Below, piece after piece: positions 34,182-43,047 of a DNA stretch of 64,000 bases (position 1 is the stretch's first letter; the number at the start of each line of letters is the position of its first letter). The notes under the pieces are model-generated. The model saw only the letters and a program-made list of their open reading frames with translations. It searched no databases and was not told the DNA's origin. The stretch is from the NCBI GenBank assembly GCA_964554535.1, contig CAZKPB010000001.1, positions 1 to 64,000 of the forward strand. The letters run 5' to 3'. The translations under genes and the position numbers were made by a program. Origin of the DNA: DMER64 sp964554535 (lineage in GTDB: Bacteria; Bacteroidota; Bacteroidia; Bacteroidales; UBA932).

Positions 34182-34495
34182 ATCATATCTTTTAATTCAG
34201 TCAGTTGATCTTTTATACGGTTCAGCGAATCAATAACATCTACCGTCCTGTCCACTCCCTCCTTGTTGTCGTGCATCTGTTTTTTGGCTCCCTCAAGCGT
34301 CATTCCCCGTTCCTTGACCAAATGGTAAATGGTCTTGAAAGTGGCCACATCTTCAGCCGTAAAAAGGCGGTTCCCTTTTTTATTGCGTACCGGTTTGATA
34401 AAATGGTCAAATGAGGTAGACCAGAAACGCACCAACGAAGTACTTTCATTCAGCAGTTGCGCCACTTCTCCGATTGTATAATACATTTTGTCCAT
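34178..34495 (-). CDS. MerR family transcriptional regulator (short)
   Basis: Seen: 105 residues from the ATG at 34495; an alternative ATG at 34513 adds six residues and overlaps the M23 gene by eight bases. A MerR-type winged helix-turn-helix is present (YYTIGEVAQLLNESTSLVRFW, with RNKKGNRLFTAEDV as wing), then a short coiled coil. No ligand-binding domain or metal-binding cysteines. Family knowledge: in Bacteroidota this short MerR regularly lies near M23 peptidases and alaS; its target is unknown. The stop overlaps the Nif3-like gene start. It may regulate its own operon. Confidence 0.87.
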   Translation of the reverse strand: MDKMYYTIGEVAQLLNESTSLVRFWSTSFDHFIKPVRNKKGNRLFTAEDVATFKTIYHLVKERGMTLEGAKKQMHDNKEGVDRTVDVIDSLNRIKDQLTELKDMI

Positions 34496-34505
34496 AACGT
34501 TCCCA

Positions 34506-35465
34506 TTAATCAAGTGATTGTCCCGTATTGTAAGCCGTCAGCATAATCTGACGGTATTGGTCTGGCATCACGTTCATCCAGTAATAATGAACCGGATCGC
34601 ATATCGTTCCCTCACGACGCACTTCATAATGCAAGTGAGGTGTAAAGGACATCCCCGTAGAACCTACCCGCGCTATCACCATACCGCGCATCACCTGCTG
34701 TCCCTGCCGTACAAAAATATCACTCAGGTGGGCATAAAGTGTCTGGTAACCCCCATAGGAATGTTCAATTTTCACGGTATTTCCCTGGCCTCTGGGCGAG
34801 CGCTTCACTTCCACCACTTTCCCGTCTGCCGTAGCCAGCACGTCCGTCCCCAATCCGGAAAGAAAGTCCATTCCGTTGTGCTCCATAGGTATCTTGTAAA
34901 AGGGCTGTATCCGTTTCCCCAACGTGGCTCCCATATTGGAAATGGTGGGATTTTGCAGCGGGAAACAAGCCGGAAGTCCTTTCAAACTGTCTGCCTGTGC
35001 GTAAAACAGTTCTTCGGTGGCGAACAATTCCCGGGTAATGGCAGCCGCCTTGTGTTCCAGCCGTGAAATTACGGAATCGTTATGAAATACCAAAGCAAAA
35101 TGAGGCTGATCCACCATATTCTGGTATTGCGTCAAATTGGCTTCTTCCACCCCCATATCTATCGGTGCTGAATGCAATACGGTGGCATATATGCTCTTGT
35201 CCCTCTCTTCCAACTCGTCCAAAACTTTATCCAATCCCTCCATCTTCTGGCTCAATCGCTTGTATTCATTGTTCATCAGTTCGGTTTCTCTGGCCAAATT
35301 CCTTTCTGCGGGAGATAGTACAAACAAACCGAAAATAAGATAATACACAAACGCCAGCACCACGCTACCCAAGAAAATCCACATCCCTTTGCGCAAAATT
35401 TGGGCAAACGTGGGACGCTCCTTGGTAAATTCCAGTTTTTCGTTGTTAAAACGGTAACGACTCAT
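34506..35465 (-). CDS. M23 family metallopeptidase, membrane-anchored (second of tandem pair)
   Basis: Seen: 319 residues. One N-terminal helix (about 27-50), a coiled coil (55-95), a linker, and a LytM domain with the zinc ligands intact: H196/D200 (HNGMD), H246 (YAHLS), H277 and H279 (HLHYE). Family knowledge: intact M23/LytM domains cleave peptide cross-links in peptidoglycan. The type II topology places the enzyme in the periplasm. It starts 12 bases after its paralogue and shares its domain plan, so the pair arose by duplication. Likely roles are cell-wall remodelling or division. Confidence 0.92.
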   Translation of the reverse strand: MSRYRFNNEKLEFTKERPTFAQILRKGMWIFLGSVVLAFVYYLIFGLFVLSPAERNLARETELMNNEYKRLSQKMEGLDKVLDELEERDKSIYATVLHSAPIDMGVEEANLTQYQNMVDQPHFALVFHNDSVISRLEHKAAAITRELFATEELFYAQADSLKGLPACFPLQNPTISNMGATLGKRIQPFYKIPMEHNGMDFLSGLGTDVLATADGKVVEVKRSPRGQGNTVKIEHSYGGYQTLYAHLSDIFVRQGQQVMRGMVIARVGSTGMSFTPHLHYEVRREGTICDPVHYYWMNVMPDQYRQIMLTAYNTGQSLD

Positions 35466-35477
35466 CGCAAGACGCTT

Positions 35478-36443
35478 TTAATTACGGCTTCCCATAATTA
35501 CGGCGTGATAGTCGTCCGAGGCAATATTATTGTTGAAATAATTGTACGGATTGACCGGTCTGCCCATATAGATAACTTCATAGTGGACGTGGGGTCCGGT
35601 AGATTTTCCGGTGGATCCCAGCAATCCAATACGCTCTCCGCGTTTCACGGTCTGCCCCTCATACACCGTAGTGCTGCTTAGGTGGGCATAACGTGTTTTA
35701 TAGCCAAAGCCGTGGTCTATAACAACATAACGTCCGTATCCGTTGTATTCATAATTAATGGTTTCCACTTTCCCGTCGCCGGTGGCGTATACAGATGAAT
35801 TCAAGGCACCGGCCAGGTCAATGCCCTGATGCATACGGACCACTCCGTCCACGGGATCCTTCCGATAACCGTAAGAGCCGGAGAAACGGAAACGGGGGGT
35901 GTCCTCCGGTAACGGCAAAAGAGAAGGAATGCTTTTGGCCACTTCTCCGGCCTGTCCGGCTATGCGTTCCACGTCATCAAACGAACAGGACTGCACGTAT
36001 GTTTTTTTGTACACCTTGTCAAATTCCAGCGCCGTCTTCTGCAAAAAATCCTTGTTGACACTGTAGTCCAGATACGCGTAACGGTTTACCCCGCCAAAAC
36101 CGGCATCCCTCACCGCCTGAGGAATCTGTTCCATCCCAAAAATATTTCTATAGATGCTGTTATCGCGAGTTTGCAGTGTGGCCAGCCTTCTGTCCGCCAG
36201 GGCAATCTGCTTGTTGAGCAACTCCACGTTGGCCCGTGCGGTCTCATATTCGCGCTCCAGGCGGGCCGTTCTGGGAGTCTTGAAGTGAAAGCCCTCGGTA
36301 TACAACAAATAATAACCCGCCGCCAGAATCAGACTTACGGGAAGAATCAGGAGCCCCTTCAACAGAACCGACTTAAACGAGGGTTTTTGCATCTCGTAGA
36401 CAAGTGTATCCGGATTGAATTTGTATTTCCTGTTAAGGGCCAT
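35478..36443 (-). CDS. M23 family metallopeptidase, membrane-anchored (first of tandem pair)
   Basis: Seen: 321 residues. A short cytosolic tail (ALNRKYKFNPDTLVYE), one helix (about 28-48), coiled coil (55-95), and a LytM domain with H205/D209 (HQGID), H254 (YAHLS), H285 and H287 (HVHYE). All metal and catalytic residues are kept. Family knowledge: peptidoglycan endopeptidase. First gene of the 16-gene minus-strand directon, 28 bases after a TATCTTTG promoter that diverges from alaS. The cytosolic tails of the two paralogues share a pattern (YKFN/YRFN, then a helix), suggesting a shared partner. Confidence 0.92.
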   Translation of the reverse strand: MALNRKYKFNPDTLVYEMQKPSFKSVLLKGLLILPVSLILAAGYYLLYTEGFHFKTPRTARLEREYETARANVELLNKQIALADRRLATLQTRDNSIYRNIFGMEQIPQAVRDAGFGGVNRYAYLDYSVNKDFLQKTALEFDKVYKKTYVQSCSFDDVERIAGQAGEVAKSIPSLLPLPEDTPRFRFSGSYGYRKDPVDGVVRMHQGIDLAGALNSSVYATGDGKVETINYEYNGYGRYVVIDHGFGYKTRYAHLSSTTVYEGQTVKRGERIGLLGSTGKSTGPHVHYEVIYMGRPVNPYNYFNNNIASDDYHAVIMGSRN

Positions 36444-36471
36444 TACTGGATATAACTATTATAATAACAGA

Positions 36472-36479
36472 CAAAGATA
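36472..36479 (-). promoter_or_regulatory. -7 element of the M23-to-rnf directon
   Basis: TATCTTTG on the minus strand, 28 bases before the first M23 gene. It is 21 bases from the alaS -7 element, so the two promoters overlap each other's upstream elements. Confidence 0.6.
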
Positions 36480-36500
36480 AAAATTTTTACCAAAATAGAG

Positions 36501-36508
36501 TATCTTTG
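36501..36508 (+). promoter_or_regulatory. -7 element of alaS operon
   Basis: TATCTTTG, 43 bases before the alaS ATG. The implied leader of about 38 bases is too short for a T-box or other large riboswitch. Confidence 0.6.
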
Positions 36509-36551
36509 CGACTTAATATTTAAAGTACGAATCACAGTATTACAGCTAGAA

Positions 36552-39164
36552 ATGACAGCAAAAGAAATACGCCAGACCTTCCTGGACTTCTTCCGGGATA
36601 AAGGACACACCATTGTCCCCTCCGCCCCCATGGTGGTCAAAAACGACCCCTCATTGATGTTTACCAACGCCGGTATGAACCAGTTCAAGGACTGGTTTCT
36701 GGGCAACGCTCCGGCCACCTGTAACCGCGTCACGGACTCGCAGAAATGTCTGCGTGTAAGCGGCAAGCACAACGACCTTGAAGAAGTGGGACACGACACC
36801 TACCACCACACCATGTTTGAAATGTTGGGCAACTGGAGCTTTGGGGACTACTTCAAGAAAGAAGCCATTGAATGGGCCTGGGAGTTGCTGCATAAAGTCT
36901 ACAAATTGGACGCGGACCGGCTCTACGCCACCGTATTTGAAGGAGCGGCCGATGATGGAGTGGATATGGACAAGGAAGCCCGCGACTACTGGCTGCATTT
37001 CCTGCCCCAATCCCATATCATTATGGGCAATAAAAAAGACAATTTCTGGGAAATGGGAGATACCGGCCCCTGCGGCCCCTGCTCGGAAATCCATATTGAC
37101 CTGCGTCCCGACAGCCAACGCGCCCTAATTGACGGAGCCTCTCTGGTCAACACCGGTGACCCGCAAGTCATTGAAATATGGAACCTGGTATTTATACAAT
37201 TTAACCGCAAGGCCGACGGTTCTTTGGAAGCCCTGCCGCAAAAGCACGTGGATACAGGTATGGGGCTGGAGCGCTTGTGTATGGCCATTCAAGGAAAACA
37301 CAGCAACTACGACACCGACATCTTCCAAAACCTCATTCACGCCATTGAAAACATTTGTGACAAAAAATACGGCACCAATGCCGATACGGACGTGGCCATG
37401 CGCGTCATTGCCGACCACCTGCGCGCCATCAGTTTTGCCATAACCGACGGCCAGTTGCCCTCCAATGTAAAAGCCGGCTACGTAATCCGCCGCATTTTGC
37501 GCCGGGCCGTACGCTACGGGTATACCTTCCTGGGATTTGACAAACCTTTCTTGTGCCATCTGGTTCCCGCCCTTGTGGAAGAAATGGGCGCCGCCTACCC
37601 AGAACTGGTACAGCAGCAGACCCTGGTGACCAGCGTAATCCAGCACGAGGAAGAAGCCTTCTTGCGTGCATTGGAAAAAGGTATCCGCCTGTTTGAATCC
37701 ATGACCGCCGGCCGCACCGAATGGCCCCAGAGCGGCAAAGACGCCTTCCTGCTGTACGACACCTACGGTTTCCCCATTGACCTGACCGTATTGATGGCCA
37801 GAGAAAAGAACATAGAAGTGGACATCGCTCAGTTTGAAGCCGAGTTGGCAGCCCAGAAAGAACGTGCCCGCAAAGCCACGGAAACCAAAGAAGGGGACTG
37901 GGTGGAACTGCGCCCGTTTACCCAACCCGTGTTTACAGGATATGAAACCACGGAAAACTATGCGCACATTCTGCGCTACCGCAAAGTAATAACCAAAAAC
38001 AAGGAAGTATTCCAGATAGTGCTGGACCAGACACCGTTCTATGCAGAATGCGGCGGCCAGGTGGGAGACTCCGGTATACTGGAAACCGCCCAGGGAGATA
38101 CCACCCCCATCCTCAACACCTTGAAGGAAAACAACCTGATCATCCACATTGCCGCAGAACTTCCTGAGAACCCCGCTGCCGAATTCTTTGCTAAAGTGGA
38201 CGCCGTTCGTCGGCAATCCATTGCAAACAACCACTCGGCCACCCACCTGCTTCACTTTGCCTTGCGCCTGGTACTGGGAACCCACATTGAACAAAAAGGT
38301 TCTCAGGTTAGCCCCGACAGCCTTCGCTTTGACTTCTCGCATTTTGCCAAAATTGAGCACGAAGACTTGATGAAGGTGGAACGCATTGTCAACGCCCTTA
38401 TCCGGGAAGACATCCCTCAACAGACACTGGTGGACATACCCGTGGAAGAAGCCAGATCCATGGGAGCCATGGCCTTGTTTGGTGAAAAGTACGGCAACAA
38501 GGTGCGCGTGGTACGCTTTGGAGATTCCGTGGAATTGTGCGGAGGTACCCATACTCGCTCCACCGGCACCATTGGCATGTTCAAAATTGAAAGCGAAGGC
38601 GCCATTGCCGCCGGAGTCCGCCGCATAGAGGCCTATACCGGAGTCAGTGTGGAACGCCGTATTGAAGAACTGCAGACGTTACTGCTTAAAGTAAGAACTA
38701 TGCTCAATGACCATCCGGACATTCCCGCATCACTGGAACGGTTGCTCAAAGAAAACGAAGACCTGCGTCATCAGGTAGAACAACATATGCGTGAAAGTGC
38801 TGCGGCACTCAAAGAATCCCTATGGAAAAACCGCAAGGACATAAACGGCATCCAATTTGTAGAATTACGGGGAGACTATGCACCGGAAATGGTGAAAGAC
38901 CTGGCCTTTATGATTAAACAAGAATCCGCCTCGTGCGTGTTTGCCGCCGGGTATATGTACAACGGCAAGGCCAATCTGGCACTGATGATTTCCCAGGATT
39001 TGGTGGATGCGGGCCTGGATGCAGGAGCCATCATCAGTCTGGCCGCCAAGGAAATCCAGGGCGGTGGCGGCGGACAGAAATTCTTTGCCACGGCCGGAGG
39101 CAAGCAGCCCGACGGACTTTCCGCCGCTATGGGCGTGATTGAAGACCATATCCGTATTCATTAA
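36552..39164 (+). CDS. alaS: Alanyl-tRNA synthetase
   Basis: Seen: 870 residues. A class II catalytic core (PSLMFTNAGMNQFKDWFLG, then GPCGPCSEIHID), KAGYVIRRILRRAVRYG, the editing domain with HSATH (about 558-562) and CGGTH (about 662-666), and the C-Ala domain with GGGGGQKFFATAGGK near the end. All zinc and editing residues are kept. Family knowledge: it charges tRNA-Ala and clears Ser/Gly mischarging. It leads a plus-strand operon with a lipid-export permease, fmt and thiamine pyrophosphokinase. Confidence 0.98.
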   Translation: MTAKEIRQTFLDFFRDKGHTIVPSAPMVVKNDPSLMFTNAGMNQFKDWFLGNAPATCNRVTDSQKCLRVSGKHNDLEEVGHDTYHHTMFEMLGNWSFGDYFKKEAIEWAWELLHKVYKLDADRLYATVFEGAADDGVDMDKEARDYWLHFLPQSHIIMGNKKDNFWEMGDTGPCGPCSEIHIDLRPDSQRALIDGASLVNTGDPQVIEIWNLVFIQFNRKADGSLEALPQKHVDTGMGLERLCMAIQGKHSNYDTDIFQNLIHAIENICDKKYGTNADTDVAMRVIADHLRAISFAITDGQLPSNVKAGYVIRRILRRAVRYGYTFLGFDKPFLCHLVPALVEEMGAAYPELVQQQTLVTSVIQHEEEAFLRALEKGIRLFESMTAGRTEWPQSGKDAFLLYDTYGFPIDLTVLMAREKNIEVDIAQFEAELAAQKERARKATETKEGDWVELRPFTQPVFTGYETTENYAHILRYRKVITKNKEVFQIVLDQTPFYAECGGQVGDSGILETAQGDTTPILNTLKENNLIIHIAAELPENPAAEFFAKVDAVRRQSIANNHSATHLLHFALRLVLGTHIEQKGSQVSPDSLRFDFSHFAKIEHEDLMKVERIVNALIREDIPQQTLVDIPVEEARSMGAMALFGEKYGNKVRVVRFGDSVELCGGTHTRSTGTIGMFKIESEGAIAAGVRRIEAYTGVSVERRIEELQTLLLKVRTMLNDHPDIPASLERLLKENEDLRHQVEQHMRESAAALKESLWKNRKDINGIQFVELRGDYAPEMVKDLAFMIKQESASCVFAAGYMYNGKANLALMISQDLVDAGLDAGAIISLAAKEIQGGGGGQKFFATAGGKQPDGLSAAMGVIEDHIRIH

Positions 39165-39175
39165 TAATCTACAGC

Positions 39176-40612
39176 GTGAAAATATTAGACCGTTTCCTCA
39201 TCCGCTCGTTCATAGGGCCCCTGATTCTAACCCTGTTTATCGTACTTTTTGTACTGATAATGCAGTTTTTGTGGGTCTATATTGACGAACTGGTGGGGAA
39301 AGGCCTCAGCATAGATGTCATTGCCGAGTTCCTTTTCTGGGGAACCTGTACGGTAGTGCCTATGGCCCTGCCCCTGTCCACCCTGCTGGCCTCCATCATG
39401 GCCATGGGCAATCTGGGAGAGAACAATGAACTGCTGGCCATGAAAGCCGCCGGGATTTCCCTGCAGCGCATTATGAGGCCGCTGATCATCATCTCTTTCT
39501 TTATCTCCATTGCCGCCTTTTTTGCCACCAACAACCTTATGCCGCTGGCCTACAAAAACATCTTTGCCCTGCGTGACGACATTGCCCGCACCAAGGACGA
39601 GATTCGTATCCCCACCGGCATATTCTACAACGGTATTGACGACTACATTATCCGCGTGGACTCCCGGGACAAGGCCAGCGGAATGATGTACGGCATTATG
39701 GTCTACGACCACAGCAGCAGACGGGGAAACAACAGTGTCACTCTGGCCGACTCGGGGTCGCTGAGGCTTACGGAAGACAAACAGAACATCATCTTGACGC
39801 TGTTCAGCGGCGAGTCGTACGAGGAAGGGGAACGCAAATCCGTTGCGGACACCGCATTTCCAATACAACGCATTCAGTTTGATTCGCAACAGGCCATCAT
39901 AGAATTGAGCAACTATGCTTTCAAGCGTCGTGACGGAGATCGTTTTGGAAACGACGTGATGGCACAGAATATGAGCAGTCTGGCCTTCCGCCGCGACTCC
40001 CTGGATTCAGTCTACACGCAAGTAAGAAGCGTTTTCTACGCCCGAATGCTGCTTTCCGGAGGCTTGTCATACGGCATCCAGCTGGATACCTCCCAGCACT
40101 TTGTACCTACCACCGAATTCCCTCTGCAAGCCCTTCCAAAGTACCGTTCGTCGGACGAACGCGCCCGTATGTTGACGGACGTGGGTAACAAAGCGGAAAC
40201 GCTCTTTAACCTTACCGATTCCTTTATGGTGGAAGAATTGCAGGTGCACACCCCGTTGCGCCGCTCTCGTATAGAATGGTTCCGTAAAATGACCGTCTCG
40301 TTTGCCTGTTTCATTTTCTTCTTTATTGGAGCCCCGTTGGGCGCCATTATCCGCAAAGGCGGTCTGGGTACTCCCGTCATAGTTTCTATGCTGTTTTTTG
40401 TAATCTACTATGTAATAGATATTTCAGGCAAGAAACTTGCCGTCAACGGAGCCGTTTCCGCTGCCGCGGGAACCCTCATATCCACCTTTGTCCTGTTGCC
40501 GATGGGCATTTTTCTCACCTGGAAGGCTACTACGGATTCTGCCCTGTTCAATAAAGAAGCCTACCTTAATTTCTTCAAGAAACTAAAAAGAAAAAAGGAT
40601 GAACCCGTCTAA
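39176..40612 (+). CDS. LptF/LptG family permease (478 residues)
   Basis: Seen: GTG start 11 bases after alaS. Three N-terminal helices (about 10-32, 52-75, 100-120), a long periplasmic beta-rich domain (about 125-365), and three C-terminal helices (about 370-450), with a Lys/Arg-rich end. RFLIRSFIGPLILTLF is the family opening. Family knowledge: LptF and LptG form the membrane part of the LptB2FG ABC exporter that lifts LPS out of the inner membrane. Which of the two this is cannot be fixed; a second, shorter relative lies at 49245-50351. The last 14 bases overlap fmt. The periplasmic domain is larger than in E. coli LptF/G. Confidence 0.88.
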   Translation: MKILDRFLIRSFIGPLILTLFIVLFVLIMQFLWVYIDELVGKGLSIDVIAEFLFWGTCTVVPMALPLSTLLASIMAMGNLGENNELLAMKAAGISLQRIMRPLIIISFFISIAAFFATNNLMPLAYKNIFALRDDIARTKDEIRIPTGIFYNGIDDYIIRVDSRDKASGMMYGIMVYDHSSRRGNNSVTLADSGSLRLTEDKQNIILTLFSGESYEEGERKSVADTAFPIQRIQFDSQQAIIELSNYAFKRRDGDRFGNDVMAQNMSSLAFRRDSLDSVYTQVRSVFYARMLLSGGLSYGIQLDTSQHFVPTTEFPLQALPKYRSSDERARMLTDVGNKAETLFNLTDSFMVEELQVHTPLRRSRIEWFRKMTVSFACFIFFFIGAPLGAIIRKGGLGTPVIVSMLFFVIYYVIDISGKKLAVNGAVSAAAGTLISTFVLLPMGIFLTWKATTDSALFNKEAYLNFFKKLKRKKDEPV

Positions 40613-41561
40613 ACCGAACATCGTTTTTATGGGCACTCCCGTTTTTGCTCGGGAAGTACTGGCCTACCTGCTGGCGCAGGGTTATCCCGTGCGCGGCGTG
40701 GTCACCACTCCGGACAAGCCTTCCGGCCGAGGCAGGGACACGCACTGCAGTGCCGTAAAGGAATTTGCACTGCAGCAGGGGCTGAGCGTACTGCAGCCTG
40801 TCAGCCTCAAGGACCCGGACTTTCTGGCTTCCCTGACTGAGTGGAAGGCCGAGATATTTGTGGTGGTAGCCTTTAGAATGCTGCCTCAACCGGTGTGGTC
40901 CATGCCGCCCAAAGGCTGCTTCAACCTGCACGCCTCGCTGCTGCCTCAGTACCGCGGAGCCGCCCCCATAAATTACGCCCTCATAAACGGAGAAGAGCAA
41001 ACGGGGCTCACCACGTTTTTGCTGGACGAACAAATAGATACCGGAAGCATATTATTGCAGGAAGTCATCCCCATACTTCCGGACGATGATATGGGCACCC
41101 TGCACGACCGTCTTATGGCACACGGCGGACCGCTGGTGGCCCGTACGCTGGACGGCCTGTGGAACGGCACTTTGCACCCCGTGGCTCAACCTGTGCTGCC
41201 TGTGGACGCCGTCAAGGCCGCTCCCAAAATTTTCAAGGATACTTGTCGCATTCACTGGAATCTTCCGGGCCAACGCATCGTAAACCTTGTCCGCGGCCTG
41301 TCCCCCGTTCCGGCTGCATTCGGTTGCCTGCTAAAAGACGGCCAACAGACGGAAATCAAAATCTACAAGGCCGCTTTTGAAGCGCAACAAACCGGTTTGT
41401 CGTGCGGCACCCTCCGTACCGACGGCAAAAAATGGCTAAAAATTGCTTGTGCGGACGGGTTTGTCCACCTGCTGGAAATACAGGCCCCCGGGAAAAAGAG
41501 AATGGGAATCAGCGCTTTTCTGGCGGGATTCAGAAACCCTGAAATAACAAAATTTGTTTGA
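40599..41561 (+). CDS. fmt: Methionyl-tRNA formyltransferase
   Basis: Seen: 320 residues. FMGTPVFAREVL opening, the formyl-folate binding and catalytic segment NLHASLLPQYRGAAPINYAL with Asn and His, and the Asp in EQIDTGSIL. The C-terminal OB-like domain (about 210-315) is complete. Family knowledge: it formylates Met-tRNA(fMet) using 10-formyl-tetrahydrofolate before initiation. It overlaps the LptF/G gene by 14 bases and lies one base before thiamine pyrophosphokinase. A peptide deformylase gene, often next to fmt, is not here. Confidence 0.97.
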   Translation: MNPSKPNIVFMGTPVFAREVLAYLLAQGYPVRGVVTTPDKPSGRGRDTHCSAVKEFALQQGLSVLQPVSLKDPDFLASLTEWKAEIFVVVAFRMLPQPVWSMPPKGCFNLHASLLPQYRGAAPINYALINGEEQTGLTTFLLDEQIDTGSILLQEVIPILPDDDMGTLHDRLMAHGGPLVARTLDGLWNGTLHPVAQPVLPVDAVKAAPKIFKDTCRIHWNLPGQRIVNLVRGLSPVPAAFGCLLKDGQQTEIKIYKAAFEAQQTGLSCGTLRTDGKKWLKIACADGFVHLLEIQAPGKKRMGISAFLAGFRNPEITKFV

Positions 41562-41562
41562 T

Positions 41563-42177
41563 ATGGAACGCACTATCATTTTGGCTCACGGAGCCTACCC
41601 GACACATCCCGTCCCCAGGGCGTTGCTGCAACACGCACAGACGATAATTTGTACGGACGGAGCGGTGAATGATCTGGAAGAAGGTCTTGTCCCCAGGTGG
41701 ATTATCGGGGACCTGGATTCACTCAATCCGGAAATACGCCAGAAATATGCTTCACGCATAGTGTACGTCGGCGACAAGGAAACAAACGACCTTACCAAGG
41801 CCGTCAATTTCTGCGTGTCCTGGAACATCCGCCGGCTCACCATCTTGGGGGCCACCGGACTGCGTGAAGACCATATGCTGGGCAATTTTTCATTACTTGG
41901 CACATATGCCCGTCTTTTGGAACAGGTGCAGATGGTGACCGACGCGGGCCGATTTACCGTACTGACACAACCTGCCCGGATTCCATGCCGGAAGGGAGCC
42001 TCCGTGTCATTTTTCGCGTTTGACCCCGCCCTCAAACTGCAAGTGGAGGGCGTCCGCTACCCGGTAAGACAGGTGGTATTTGATGCGTTATGGAAAGGAA
42101 CCCTCAATGAATGCACCGAAGAGTTTCTGGAAATTACTTTCTCTAACGGCCCGGTAGCGGCCTACTTTACCTTTTAG
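41563..42177 (+). CDS. Thiamine pyrophosphokinase
   Basis: Seen: 204 residues from the ATG at 41563; an in-frame TTG at 41554 inside fmt was not used. IICTDGAVNDL, WIIGDLDSL, GDKETNDLTKAV and GATGLREDHMLGN are the conserved ATP- and thiamine-binding blocks of the family. Family knowledge: it makes thiamine pyrophosphate from thiamine and ATP, acting in salvage. No TPP riboswitch was seen upstream; it is the fourth gene of the alaS operon. It overlaps the DUF4249 gene tail to tail by 11 bases. Confidence 0.92.
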   Translation: MERTIILAHGAYPTHPVPRALLQHAQTIICTDGAVNDLEEGLVPRWIIGDLDSLNPEIRQKYASRIVYVGDKETNDLTKAVNFCVSWNIRRLTILGATGLREDHMLGNFSLLGTYARLLEQVQMVTDAGRFTVLTQPARIPCRKGASVSFFAFDPALKLQVEGVRYPVRQVVFDALWKGTLNECTEEFLEITFSNGPVAAYFTF

Positions 42178-43045
42178 GCAACCCCTTGCAATCCGGAATG
42201 ATTACAGTGCGCCGACTGCAGGCGTATGACCCGAATATGCCCAACGCCCCCTCTATATTGCCTTCCACATTGCCGCGCGGTCCGGAAAACAGCGGGAACT
42301 GCTGGTTCTTTTCCGTTTTGGCATCGGTAAGGTATTTGTGATATTCTTTGCTGAGTGTCTGTAACTCCACGGTAAGTCTGTCCCCGCAATACAAATCATA
42401 CGTTGCCCCGTTATCCCAGGTAAGGGATTCATAAATAATCCAGTCAGTCAGCGGATAACGTACCGGCTCACCGTCCTGGGCGGAAATGTCCAGCGTCATC
42501 ACGCAATAGCGCAGAATACGGTTGCTGTACAAATCACCGTTTATGGAAAGCGAGGCGCCGTAATAATCTTCCCCCACCTGGTCATCTATTCCGGCTACCA
42601 GAAGGAACGGGACATCGGGAGGAGAAGAAGGCATCACCGACTCCAGGGTCAAGCTGCTTAAATCTCTGTGGTAAGGCACGGTAGTGGTGGCCGTGTAGCA
42701 CTCGTCCACGCCGTCCCGGTCAAAGTCAATCCACACTTCCAGATCATAACGTTTACCTTCCACCGCGGCAAAATTATCTCCAAGACTATACGTACCCGTA
42801 CCGTCGTGAATAAGTTTTTCCCCGTTAATCCGCACTTCCGTGGCATCCACGTCATACGGCAACTCCAAATCAAAATAGTTGCCCGTCTGCGCCACCGTAA
42901 TATATTGATAGCCCGGATTAGTGGAAAGGGTTCCGGAAATCACCAGTTGCGGTTCCATCCCGTCACTCTGCAGGTCAATGGGCTCCGTACAACCGGCCAA
43001 CACTACCAGCGTCATTATAATAAGATAACATTTACGTGTGTTCAT
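42167..43045 (-). CDS. DUF4249 lipoprotein, partner of the TonB-dependent receptor
   Basis: Seen: 292 residues from the ATG at 43045. Lipoprotein signal with VVLAGC (Cys19 by this start). A beta-rich body contains YQYITVAQTGNYF and a Tyr/Asp-rich middle, typical of DUF4249. Family knowledge: DUF4249 proteins are encoded next to TonB-dependent receptors in Bacteroidota and are thought to sit at the outer membrane, in the place a SusD lipoprotein holds in polysaccharide systems. The receptor stop lies just before its start, so the pair is coupled. Ligand unknown. Confidence 0.85.
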   Translation of the reverse strand: MNTRKCYLIIMTLVVLAGCTEPIDLQSDGMEPQLVISGTLSTNPGYQYITVAQTGNYFDLELPYDVDATEVRINGEKLIHDGTGTYSLGDNFAAVEGKRYDLEVWIDFDRDGVDECYTATTTVPYHRDLSSLTLESVMPSSPPDVPFLLVAGIDDQVGEDYYGASLSINGDLYSNRILRYCVMTLDISAQDGEPVRYPLTDWIIYESLTWDNGATYDLYCGDRLTVELQTLSKEYHKYLTDAKTEKNQQFPLFSGPRGNVEGNIEGALGIFGSYACSRRTVIIPDCKGLPKR

Positions 43046-43047
43046 AC

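Noticed and set aside
36509..36551. T-box or riboswitch before alaS
   Set aside because: The implied leader is only about 38 bases, too short for any T-box.
37125..38552. Open frame of 475 codons on the strand opposite alaS
   Set aside because: alaS is complete with all motifs on the plus strand; the antisense frame has no recognisable domain and is a by-product of codon bias.
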